Of a stretch of DNA of 64,000 bases, positions 12,963 to 23,301 are shown in pieces; the first letter of the stretch is position 1, and each line of letters opens with the position of its first letter. A program made the translations under genes and the position numbers. Source of the DNA: Glebionis coronaria (Eukaryota > Streptophyta > Magnoliopsida > Asterales > Asteraceae); contig JANFOE010000577.1 of assembly GCA_025667525.1 (NCBI GenBank), forward strand, positions 124,001-188,000. The letters run 5' to 3'. The notes below the pieces were generated by a model that saw only the letters and a program-made list of their open reading frames with translations, searched no databases and was not told where the DNA came from.

Positions 12963-13090
12963 CAGCATCAGCATCTAGAGTAATCTCCAAAGTATCAGCA
13001 GCATCAGCATAGTGAAGTCTTCAAAGTGTTAGCAGCATCAGCATTTGGCAAAATCTTCAACTCACGAGAAGCATCAGCACTTTGTAGAAT
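12963..13090. repeat. Imperfect tandem repeat, period 34-36 bp, four copies
   Basis: CAGCATCAGCAT at 12963, 12999 and 13033 and a variant AAGCATCAGCAC at 13069, separated by related AAGTCTTCAAAGT-type spacers. Confidence 0.75.
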
Positions 13091-13189
13091 ATCGACAAGT
13101 GGAAATGCCTGAGATGATTGAGAATCGATTAGCAATATCCATGGAGTAGGGTACTTGGGGTACACCCGGACTACTGTACATGAAGTACA

Positions 13190-13320
13190 GAATGAATACT
13201 GCACATGGAGCATATCTGAGACACTGTACATGGAGTACACATGCAATACTATACATGGAGTATAACTGAGACACTATACATGGGGTACATATGGAATTTT
13301 GTACATGGTACTGGTGGAAA
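13190..13320. repeat. Degenerate tandem repeat around TACATGGAGTA
   Basis: CTGAGACACTGTACATGGAG and CTGAGACACTATACATGGGG head two successive units, with further TACATGG(A/T)(A/G)TA words between and around them. Small apparent reading frames here are by-products of the repeat. Confidence 0.65.
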
Positions 13321-13719
13321 TTTTATGGGATGATCGATACTGGTGTCGCTTGTCTGACATGATCAAAGAAATAAAATGATTTTAAACGGTAGTAAACTGA
13401 ACTGAAAATAAGTAACATGATAGGCTGACGATTCCTGCGTCGACATACTGTTGGTTGTATAGAGGCTGAAAGTATGATTTAATGGAGTTTCATCAATGTT
13501 GAGTATGAAGACATGATTGATGAAGACTAGAATATGATTTATCATGAAATAGGATTTTACTATAACCCCTTCTGTATCTTATTATGAAGACATCATCACC
13601 TTGCTGAAAACATAATCCTCATAAGGAGACATGAACTTAGTCAGCATGAAATCGACATTCACGTGAGAGTATAACTTGACTGATAATAGGGACCAAGTAT
13701 AAGCATCTGAGGTTTAACA

Positions 13720-14175
13720 TCAACTAGTGTGGATGGCTATGGTTCAATCTACAAATTCTAACAAGAAAACTTGTGACTAGGTATGGGCGATTCTGGTTCG
13801 ATCCATACTTGTCAAAATTTCATGAGAACTGTCATGTATAGAATTTACAATCCGGGACTAAATATGGTTGGCTGTAGTCTAGTCCATACTTGTCAAAATA
13901 TCATAAAAAGGTCGTGATCTGATAAAGGTGAACAACTATGGATAAGTTCACAAAACAACATTCGACTGAAAAGCATGAAATTTGACCTGAGAAATGGTGA
14001 ACGCATATGGCTGGTTCCCCAAGTAATACTTGACTAAAACATGAATCTGACATAAGTAAGGGTAAACGCCTATGGGTCGGTTCACCAATACAAAATCAGA
14101 ACGGCAAGGGTGAACACCTATGGGTCGGTTCACTAAAACAAAATTCGCAGAAAAGCACATGCGACTAAATATGGC
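13720..14175. repeat. Degenerate repeat with GGTGAACACCTATGGGTCGGTTCAC word
   Basis: Four variants of GTGAAC(A/G)CCTATGG..GGTTCAC occur near 13927, 13998, 14063 and 14109. Two more distant ones (GGTATGGGCGATTCTGG, ATATGGTTGGCTGTAG) lie upstream. Each unit starts with GTGAAC and ends with GGTTCAC, so it can fold back on itself. Confidence 0.65.
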
Positions 14176-14351
14176 CAGTCCTGTACGAACCTTTTACATA
14201 GTCAAAAGCTATAAGAAAATCGACTAGTCACAGGAAGTGACTAATAAATGCATGAGAAATATGAAAGATAACAACGCTCGAAATTGGGAAGTTCCTGGTG
14301 ACTACCCACTAGTCACAGGTCAAGTTTAAGAGCCTACAGGTAAAACTTATA

Positions 14352-14363
14352 GCTCTGATACCA
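14352..14363 (-). promoter_or_regulatory. Primer binding site, initiator tRNA-Met
   Basis: Minus-strand TGGTATCAGAGC, complementary to the tRNA-iMet 3' end, lies four bases from the LTR end at 14368. Confidence 0.85.
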
Positions 14364-14367
14364 TAAT

Positions 14368-16914
14368 TGTAACACCCCACTTGGATAAGTGGACCGTTAC
14401 GTGTGTTTATGGCGTGTCATCAAAGCATAAGGTACTTGTCCTCGAACATTAACTGGCCATAAAGGACATACCGGAATCAAACATTGGTAATCCAACATAA
14501 GCTCAAAACATGAAAAGTAAATAATGAAGGAAAGGACTAAACAATGTCCAAATAAGCAGAATAATGTAAGAAATGCATAAATTAAGAAGTCTGGATAGCT
14601 TCCATCCAAATGCACATGCTCTCAGAATCCTAAGAGTGTCCTGGTGTACCTGCCGTTAGAACATGAAAGGAACTACGGCTGAGCATAACGCTCAGTGAAC
14701 GGATATAAAGCATGATAAGGAATTACTGAAATCAAACAGATGACAAAATACTGGAGCTGTAAGACTGATAAGTAGAGTTGTAGCGGAAAATCTGTGTATA
14801 ATCTGTAAAGTCTGATTTATAAATAATAAAGTTGAACTGTTATCTGTTAAATCTGAAAACATGCATTTACTGAATTTTAATTGCCAGAGCTTATATAGGT
14901 CATGTGCTGCAACAACGGTGCATGAATAACTAGAGGGGTGTCCTCGTCATGCTGTAGATGGGTGACCTCTAAATAACTTTAGAGGGGTGACCTCTAAATA
15001 CTGTGTTGGGTGGAGGGATCAGCTCTAATGTGAAGGATCTAGAGCACACACCACATTCACCCTGATAACTTGCAAACTGATAAGCCTAAGGATGATCCAT
15101 ACGCCCCACTAAACATACTTATAAAAATGGCCAAACTGAACATGAGTGGGACGATGCAGGATATCACTCTCCTGCATGTGAGTCACGACACCGGTGCCTC
15201 TAGTGCCATGGTTACTGTACCTCCGTAACTAGTACATAAACTGGTCATGCTTGTATATAATGCTCAGGCAATTTATTTAGTTATTAACATGATTACTGAT
15301 AAGCTTAAACATATACTAGGGAAAACATTTGGCTGTAGACGGGGAATCCTAATCATGCATAGGAAAGGAAGTCCTTACTGAAATGACGGAAAATCCGTAC
15401 CTCGTGTCCAGTAACCGACCGAGATCAACTGACAGAAAGTCTACTCTAATTTCACGCGAGCTACATGAATAAGGGACGCGAATAAGTAAACTGATATTCG
15501 TTTATTTAATTTACTGATCTTATTTGATTTTCATTTATTTATTTTATTTCTGGAAATCTGTATGTATATTAGCTGATGAATCTAAATTTATAATAATTCT
15601 TTCAATATTAATGACCTAATAATAACTACGATATGAACGTATTCTGACAAGATATTAATACTAAAATAAGTGACTCGTAAATAATACAAGGTTTTCTAAC
15701 TTATAAAGTTTTCAGAATTTAATTCATATAATAAAATTATACCCTTTTAAAATATTAAAACTATTTTAATTTAACTCATTTAAAATACAATTTAAAACAT
15801 TTATAAAACAATTAAGTAAAAAGGTATAATATAAAAATCTTCGTTTTATATGTATAAACTGTATCCCGAGCCTACCGATGTCCTCCCATCTCGGTCGCAC
15901 TAAACAATTCCACATACTATATTTAATCTGTCTATATGAAATTTACGACAGAAAAACTATCGCTAAAAACTGTCACTAAAAGCTGATTTTTAAAAACTGC
16001 ACATATAACAATTCTGCGACAGAAATTAGCGTCGCTAATCTATCGCTAATTTCAGAAGTAAAACTTCTATTTTCTGTTTAAAGTTTTTCCCAGTGCTCCT
16101 TATAACATTCCCAATGTTAGTTACTTAGTTCCCACTGTTTGTCTACGTTCCCACTGTTAGATACAATTTCCCATTGTTTTGAGTCAAAGTTCCCACCGTT
16201 TGCAATCCCAAACACCCCTTTTATTCCAGTTAAACCTAAACACCCCTGACTAGTTAAAACAACCACCATGTTGCTGCTGGGTTGCTGCCGACCAAAAGAA
16301 AACATGCAACGCCTGAAACAAACACCCCATGGTTGTGTTTTGGCTGCGACTGATCAAAACACGGCGCCACCGGCCCAGAGTGGGTCACGGTTGGTTACAA
16401 TCAGACACATCGAGAGCTTATGGTCTCGGTTTTCGTGATTTAAGCAGAAACACAACACCCCCTTTGATTTCTTTCGTGATTCATTAAACAGGAAGAAGAA
16501 TGAAAAGCGATTTGGGTTCCCTTGGTTTGCGTTGAAGGAAATAATGAACTAACCACATAAAATCTTGATCTTGAAAAAAACCCACGAATGTTTCTCATTT
16601 TCTTGTTTTGCTCGTCGACAGGAAGAAGACAAGGAAAAGAGATGGCGGCTCATTCTTTTGGATTAGGTTTACCCACTGTTTCCTTTTCTTTTTTTTCTTT
16701 TTTTGTTTAACCGTCCTAGACAAAGAAATGGGCCCCCAACCCATTCTCCCTTCTTCTCTATTTTTTTATAATCGGCCCAATTTATATTTATAAAGTTTTC
16801 ATTCTTTTTTTTTTAACTTATTCGAACGCTCTCATTTGATTCCCGCGTTTTTAGTTTTCTGAAACGTATTAATTCTGCGTATTTAATATTCTAATTTTAA
16901 ATACGGGTTTTACA
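14368..16914 (-). repeat. LTR, 2547 bp, minus orientation
   Basis: On the minus strand it begins TGTAAAACCCGT and ends GTGGGGTGTTACA, a TG...CA pair with matching inverted ends (TGTAA/TTACA). The left boundary is fixed by the adjacent primer site. Inside, 14930-15005 has three copies of an AGAGGGGTG(A/T)CCTC word. No second LTR is in the window for comparison. Confidence 0.78.
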
Positions 16915-17100
16915 ATATATATAGCAAAGGTCACAAAAAAATTAGAAGAGACAAAGATCCAAGATAAGTCATGTTAAAAGAAAACATGATAAAAGGTACA
17001 AGGAAATAAAACATACAAAGATGTATGAGACACAAACACAAGCCAAAAGAAAAGCATAAATCTAATCCTTGTTAAACGAGAACTCTATGATTTGCTTGAA

Positions 17101-17487
17101 CTAGATGTCTTGAGAATAAGCAACTAATGCGTAGATGAAAGACAAGGTAGTAGCGGAAGTAGGTGGTGGTGGCTTGGTAGAGATCTCATTGTTATAGTGA
17201 AGATGAGGTTTGACTAAAAGACTCTTGATAGAATTCAACTCTTCATAGATATGAGCCATAGCAAGATGTTGATATTGACAACAATGACAATATGTTCCAT
17301 GATGCATGATATTATCATGTGAAGGAGGTAGAACACTAAAGGCTAGTGGTGGAAGATAAGAAGTTCCACAATCAACATTCTTAGAGGAAGAAGAGATGTG
17401 ATTTTGAGTGTTCTTGGGTGAATTGGGATTGAAAGCAATTGGAGAAAATGGAGGAGAATCAAAGCTTTCATTTGGGGAATAAGACAT
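17101..17487 (-). CDS. Uncharacterised Pro/Ser-rich 128-codon ORF 3' of copia A pol
   Basis: Intact frame between the end of pol and the point where copia A is interrupted. The N-terminal half is rich in Ser, Pro and Asn (MSYSPNESFDSPPFSP). The middle has a His/Cys cluster (HHGTYCHCCQYQH) and the end is Pro/Thr-rich. No signal peptide or convincing membrane segment is visible. Some copia lineages (SIRE/Maximus) carry an extra ORF in this position, but I cannot match this one to an env-like protein. It may be an accessory ORF of the element or a chance frame. It is 3' to the first GCGGTTCC cluster (17638-17704). Confidence 0.4.
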   Translation of the reverse strand: MSYSPNESFDSPPFSPIAFNPNSPKNTQNHISSSSKNVDCGTSYLPPLAFSVLPPSHDNIMHHGTYCHCCQYQHLAMAHIYEELNSIKSLLVKPHLHYNNEISTKPPPPTSATTLSFIYALVAYSQDI

Positions 17488-18219
17488 TTTGATTTGAGAA
17501 AGGATGCAAAATGCTTAAGGTTAAATAGAGAAAGCCCAAGATAATTTAGGGGTGGTCAAAGGGTTGAAACAAAGATTCTAAAAAGTGTTGGAACAAATTT
17601 GGAGTTTCAGGAATATCCGAAAAAGAAAGTACTGGGCGCGGTTCCTTACCTCAGCTGGCGGTTCCTTATCACTGGGGAACCGCGGTATCAATAAAGAACC
17701 GCCCACTGTGGGTTGAATTTGGTGATGAGGGAGGATTTTCTAATTCAGCAAATCCTTTTTTCTAGTCTAACTAATCATGGAGATATGCTAAGAATAAAAG
17801 ATAGACAAAGAAAACACACCAGAGCTCACCAAACAAGGTTTTGACCCAAAATACATAGATTTTTAATAAAATCGATGTAGGAGGTGTGTAGAACTAGACA
17901 CAAAGTCATGACACAATGATCCTCTATAATTTCCTTTTGTTCTTGCTATATTTGAGAGACCCATACATATGAATTATGTAAGCTCATTATGAATAGAAAG
18001 AAACTATGAAACGTTTTTAGATTGAATTAACAATGCAAAAAAATTTCTTGACCATTTGCGAAAGTACTTTGAGAATTTTGAAAAAGGGAAGAGAAGTTTT
18101 CCAAAAAAAGTTTACGATATTCAAAAGCTCAAAGAAAGAAAAGACTCAAAAGAGAAAAAGACTCGATTAATTAAAATGCATAATTAAGGATTATGTTCCA
18201 TTAAATCTAGACCTAGACG
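17488..18219. other. Non-coding tail of copia A with GCGGTTCC cluster
   Basis: AT-rich sequence without a long reading frame. The only notable structure is 17638-17704, with two direct and two inverted copies of a GCGGTTCCTTA word. Confidence 0.6.
17638..17704. repeat. GCGGTTCC inverted/direct repeat cluster 1
   Basis: GCGGTTCCTTA at 17638 and 17658 with complements GGGGAACCGCGG at 17674 and AAGAACCGCCC at 17693. The copies can pair as hairpins. The motif recurs at 21742 and 26784. Confidence 0.75.
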
Positions 18220-18712
18220 CACGTAATTAAAAGGTTCCCTCTTATGTGGCTTAGTGAAGATGTCGACTAAGTTTTTTTTACCGAGGGTACCTTCTCAATC
18301 GAAATGTTCCCCTTTTGAACATTATCCCTAAGAAAATGGTGGCAAATCTCTATGTGCTTAGTTCGCGAATGTTGCACGGGATTCTTGATAAGGTCTATTG
18401 CACCCTTGTTGTCTCACATGATGGGAACATCATTAAGAGAAATCCCGTAATCAACAAGTGCTTGCTTCATCCATAGAGCTTGTTTACAAGATTTATCGGC
18501 ACTCACATACTCGGCTTCCGTGGTGGATATAGCAAGAGCGGTTGTTTCTTAGAGAACCAAGAAGTTAAACAACAACCCATGAAGGTACAAACTCCACTAG
18601 TGCTTTTTCGGTCCACATAGTCTCCTGCATGATCCGATTCCGCGTAGACAATGGTTTCTACATCGGTCCCTTTAGGATACCATAATCCTAAATGTATAGT
18701 GCCCTTAATGTA
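18220..18712 (-). pseudogene. RNase H of copia A, decayed
   Basis: Minus-strand reading gives IKGTIHLGLWYPKGTDV, then DHAGDYVDRKSTSGVCTFMG, then after a frame break STTEAEYVSADKSCKQALW, and SRTKHIEICHHFLRD near 18350. These are the usual copia RNase H blocks, with stops and at least one frameshift between them. Confidence 0.82.
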
Positions 18713-20026
18713 TCAGAAGATACACTTAACCGCTTCAAGGTGAGAGGTTTTGGGAGCCTCTTGGAAGCGATCACAAAGGCAAACACTAAACGTGATATCC
18801 GGTCGAATTGCCGTTAGGTACAACAAACTACCAATCATACCTTTATATTTGGTGTTGTCTACCGACTCACAATCATCATCTACGGTGAGTTTAGTATCCG
18901 AGGCCATAGGGGTCTTCATTGGTCTAGAGTCTTCTAATCCAAATTTCTTTAGCATTTCTTTAACATACTTGGATTGATTAAAGAAAATACCATCGTCCAT
19001 TTGTTTAATTTGGAGTCCTAAAAAGAAGTTAAGTTCTCCCATCATACTCATTTCAAACTCATCATGCATGATTTTAGCAAAGTCATCAGACAATGATTGA
19101 CAAGTTGAACCAAATATAATGTCATCAACATATATTTGTACGATAGTGAGGTGAGAACATTTCTTCTTTGTAAAGAGCGTATTGTCTACCATCCCCATGG
19201 TATACTCATGTTTTACAAGAAATGCTTTAAGTCTATCATACCAAGCTTTGGGTGCTTGTTTAAGATCATAAAGAGCTTTCTTAAGCTTGTAAACATGATC
19301 CGGTTTCTCAAAATCAATGAAGCCGGGAGGTTGAGCCACATATACCTCCTCATTGATCAAACTGTTAAGAAATGCACTCTTTACATCCATTTGTTGAAGC
19401 TTAAAGTCTAAAGCACAAGCGTAAGCTAAAATGATTCTAATGGATTCTAATCTAGCTATGGGTGCGTATGTCTCGTCTTAATCGATACCTTTTTGTTCAT
19501 TATAGCCTTGAGCTACAAGTCTAGCCTTGTTACGAGACACAACACCATTCTCGTCTAACTTATTCCTATATACCCATTTGGTTCCTATGATGGTCGAACT
19601 TCTAGGTGGAGGAACAAGTTCCCAAACGTCATTAACAATGAATTGATTCAATTCTTCTTGCATAGCGATGACCCAACTCTCATCCATCAAAGCTTCTTTA
19701 ACATTCTTTGGTTCACTCAAAGAGACGAAACAAAAGAATTTACTTTGATTTTGGACTTGAGATCTTAGGGTCCTTTGGTTTAATTCTCATATGACGTTAT
19801 CAAGAGCATGATCCTTAGACTCCTTAATGTTTTCTCCCTTTTCAACACTAAGGTCTTCAACTCCTATGTTTCTAACATCTTTGGCATTAACTATGTCTAT
19901 TTCATCCAAGTCATCACCTACCAAAGGTGGTGTCTTAGATGATGGAGGGGTTTCATCAAATGTCACGTTAAGTGATTCTTCAATTACACCCGAGGTTCTA
20001 TTGAGGACTATGTAGGCTTTGCTAGT
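18713..20026 (-). pseudogene. Reverse transcriptase of copia A, interrupted
   Basis: A decayed connection domain (20026-19721) precedes the RT N-terminus at 19720-19478 (MQEELNQFIVNDVWELVPPP ... KARLVAQGYNEQKGID). A stop follows at about 19475, in front of the expected DETYAP block. RT continues at 19390-18713 with MDVKSAFLN, LKQAPKAWYDRL and the active site IYVDDIIFG intact. It ends in a stop just before RNase H. Confidence 0.9.
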
Positions 20027-20162
20027 TTAAGAATAACCTAAAAAGATACCTTCGTAAGACTTTGGGTCAAACTTGGTAAGGTAATATTTGGTGTTAAGAA
20101 TGAAGCACTTGCTTCCAAACACCATAAAGTATTCCAATGAGTGCTTCTTACCTTTAAGAATC

Positions 20163-21218
20163 TCATAGGGGGTCATTCCTAGAAAAAGGTCGAATAAGAA
20201 TTCGGTTGAGAATGTAGGTCGGTGTGTCCACGGCATTGCACCAAAATTTTTTAGGCAAAGATTGCTCATTTAACATCGTCCTACTTATCTCTTGGATGGT
20301 CCTATTCTTCCTTTCAACTACCCTATTTGATTGTGGAGTGTGAGGAGCCGAGAAGTTATGGGTAATACCATGAGCTTCACAAAAAGCACCGAATTGCACT
20401 TCATTATCAAATTCCCTACCATGATCCGTCCTAATAGAGACAATTGAATATCCTAGTTGATTTTGAATTCTTTGACTAAAGGTTACGAAGTGATCGAAAG
20501 CTTCATTCTTAGACGCCAAAAATCTAGTCCAAGTGAATCTAGAGTAGTCGTCAACTATAACTAGGGTATAAAGGTTACCTCCATAACTCCGTATGGTGAA
20601 AGGTCCAAAGAGGTCCATATGTAGGAGCTCTAAGCACCAAGAGGTCGAAACCAAATTCCTGGCTTTGTGACTTGAGCGAACTTGCTTCCCAATTTTGCAA
20701 GCATGACAAAAGTGACTATCAAACTTCATCTTGGGGAGATGTCTTACCAACTCCTTGGAGACTAAAGATTGAATTAAACGCATATTAGCGTGACCTAATA
20801 TCCTATGCCAAAGAGTAGAACTATCATCTAAAGTCTCTAGACATAAGTTGTCCTTGGACTTCCTATTAACCTTCATGACATAAAGCCCATGCTTTCTAAC
20901 ACCTTTTCCAATGACTTTTCCATCTTTTACGATTTCACTGTCATATTCCAAAAAGATGACCTTACACTTATTGTCACAAATTTGACCTATACTTAGAAGG
21001 TTAAAACCTAAGTTATCTACGTGCTCTACGTTTTCTATAGTCACAGAGTCAAGAGAGACCATACCTTTGCCAATGATATTACCACGTCTATTACTTGCGA
21101 ATGTCACGTTACCTCCATCATATCCTTTGTAGTGCGAGAACAAACTTCGATTACCCGTCATGTGTTTAGAACAACCACTATCCTTAATCCACTCGTCGGG
21201 CTCTAAATCGATTCCCAC
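20163..21218 (-). pseudogene. Protease C-terminus, GAG-pre-integrase and integrase of copia A
   Basis: A 351-codon open stretch. The protease motif DSGCSKHMTG is near its start (about 21185), with Asp-Ser-Gly intact. Next is the GAG-pre-integrase zinc domain (LWHRILGHANMRL ... FCHACKIGKQ). The integrase core follows, with Asp in LHMDLFGP, Asp in IRTDHGREF and Glu in VVERKNR. The residue before VVERK is Arg where Gly is usual (SNRVVERK). The frame then shifts to 20027-20269 (TPYEILKGKKHSLEYF ... EGIFLGYS). Confidence 0.9.
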
Positions 21219-22082
21219 GCATATCTAGGTAACAACACACAAGATCAAACATTTGGTCCCCAATATCTCATGGGTCCAAAATTGTTAGTTCCAAACATCC
21301 CTTTCATTTGGTTGGGATGCATAAATAAAGAAGACATTCCCCATGGGTAAAAGTATTGTTGTTGAAAATTATTCCAATTCATATGGCCATTTGTTGTCAA
21401 TAGTTTCTCCTAGGTGTCTTTGATCTTGATCTAGAACTATTATTATTCCTCCTAGGTGTTTGATTTTTACTTATAGGTCGTGATTTATCTTGATCATCTC
21501 TTTTTGGCGTAGGTGTTCTACTTCTAGGTTTAGATTCATTTCATACTCTTGGAGGAGTAGATGCTTGTCTAGATAAGTTTCTAGTTCCCATTAGAGGTTT
21601 ACTCAAGGGCTTGTAGAATTTATCTAGAGTAGGCTTTTCAATTATAGGTACTTTGACCTTGTTAATAAGAATATGTTTTGGTCCTTTACGTAAAATAGAT
21701 TTTTCAGAAAGTTCAGGATTTTCACATAAACCTTCTTCTGGTCGCGGTTCTTTAGCTCCATCCGCGGTTCCATAGCAATAAGGAACCACCCCATATGCTG
21801 GAGAACCGCGTACAGGGGTGCGTTTTTCTGAAAACCTAACTTGTTTTGGTTCACTAGTTGATGCTTCATTAGTGTCATATCCTAGCCCAATTCTTTCCTT
21901 AGAATGAATTTGTTTGTTAACATATCATCAAGATCATTAGTACCTCTCAAGAACTTTTCAAGTCTAATGAAGGTGCTCTTGAGGTTTTCATTTTCTTGTC
22001 TAATATTTTCACATTTTAAGCATCCTAGATCTACTTCTTTGTTTTTCTCAAGCTTCGCTAATTTCTCTTTTAGCTCACTAAT
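21219..22082 (-). pseudogene. gag-protease linker of copia A, decayed
   Basis: Two overlapping minus frames (21541-21789 and 21642-21878) each read through parts of a basic, Ser/Pro/Lys-rich linker (SEKSILRKGPKHILINK). It contains the second GCGGTTCC cluster (21742-21811). There are several stops and frame changes. Confidence 0.6.
21742..21811. repeat. GCGGTTCC inverted/direct repeat cluster 2
   Basis: Two direct copies (GCGGTTCTTTA, CCGCGGTTCCATA) followed by two inverted ones (AAGGAACCACC, GAGAACCGCG), the same layout as cluster 1 but inside the gag-protease linker. Confidence 0.7.
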
Positions 22083-22963
22083 CTAATTCTCAAGCTTAGT
22101 TCTAGTTGATTTTAGCACTTTGTTCTTTTCAATGAATCTAAGACTAAGCTTATGCAAGTTATTGTATTGGCCTTCTAATTCACTATCATCTTGAGAAGAA
22201 CTATTATTGATATAATAATCGGTTTCGAAATGTACCTCTTTAGAAGTGTGAGCCATGATACATTTCTCATCTTTGGGGTTGTCATCAACATCTTCACAGC
22301 TATCCCTCCATGAACCTCCAACAAATGCCGTGTGGTTTTTGTCGCGTGAAGGCTTACGACAATCACCGATGAAATGATTCAGATCACCACATCTAAAACA
22401 TTTCCTATCACCTTTGTCATCTTTAGCAAATCGGTTTTTGGGGAAGCATCTCTTGTCGTTGTTTGGTTGCCTCACGTGTTGACCTCGTCTTTTGAAGAAC
22501 TTCTTAAAGTCTCTAACCACCATGGCATATTCCTTATCATCACTATTCGATGAGCTTTCATGGTCACTTTGCGCCTTCTTGGCCTTGAGTGCAAGAGACT
22601 TTCTTTCACTCTTAGTTTTCACCATTTCCGAGTCCTTCAAAATTATCATCTCGTGAACCTTCAAGTTACCAATGAGTTCATCGAGTGATAATTTGGCGAG
22701 ATCCTTTGATTCTTCAATCGCCGTGACTTTAGCTCTCCATTTGGGATGCAACGCCCTAAGGAACTTCCTAACATTGTTCTTGCTAGAAAAATCCTTGCGT
22801 ACTCTTTCTTTGGTAAAGCATTATAAATCACCATTTTAGCCTCATTATTTTTAGCAAGTTTCGTTTTAGTATCATCATTAGGTTTGTCAAAAGTGACTAT
22901 CTCTTTACTTTTAGAAACTTCATTATATTTGAATGGTAAAAAAATCACAATTGGTAATAACAT
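22083..22963 (-). pseudogene. gag: gag of copia A with internal deletion
   Basis: Capsid protein. The first segment (down to about 22800) ends ...MVIYNALPKKEYARI. It then joins out of frame to a segment reading SSKNNVRKFLRALHPKWRAK, so a block of the capsid core is missing, with the junction near 22795. The second part, 22751-22083, carries a CX2CX4HX4C zinc knuckle (CFRCGDLNHFIGDC, about 22410-22370) followed by an acidic C-terminus. The family is very common in composite genomes as I know them. It is not functional. Confidence 0.85.
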
Positions 22964-23301
22964 GCCAAAGATCTAAATATTTTGATTTCACATAAGTCTC
23001 AAACCTATTTTTCCAATAAATAAAACTATCGGTTTCAAAAAGAGGTAGTCTTTGCATGGATTGCGCTTCTAGATACTTGTTGGAATCCATAGACCGATTC
23101 AAATTTTAAAATAAAATATATTTTAAAAAATCTGAGCAACCACGCTCTGATACCAATTGTAGAAACTAGAAGGGGGGGGGGGGGGTTGAATAGTTTCTTA
23201 AAAAATTGCTTGTTAAAGATTGGTTTAAAAAATCCTTTTTCAAAAACTTAAGCTTGAGTATTTATGTGAAACCTTCTTATACACAATATGAACAAGGTAT
23301 A

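Larger units (their letters stand above)
12875..16914 (-). mobile_element. 5' part of a minus-strand LTR retrotransposon (LTR plus leader)
   Basis: Right to left on the minus strand there is an LTR (16914 to 14368), a tRNA-iMet primer site (14363-14352) and a leader that is cut off at 12875 by the Athila-like element. The LTR termini TGTAAAACCC...GGGTGTTACA are of the kind seen in plant chromovirus-type gypsy elements. No gag or pol is in the window, so the class is inferred. The remainder should lie left of position 1. Confidence 0.8.

Noticed and set aside
12963..14175. CRISPR-like array
   Set aside because: The repeats are degenerate, tandem and without unique spacers, in plant retroelement DNA.
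23172..23185. G14 run as polypurine tract
   Set aside because: It lies inside the LTR near its 3' edge, not before an LTR start; the related copy has a C-rich interrupted version.
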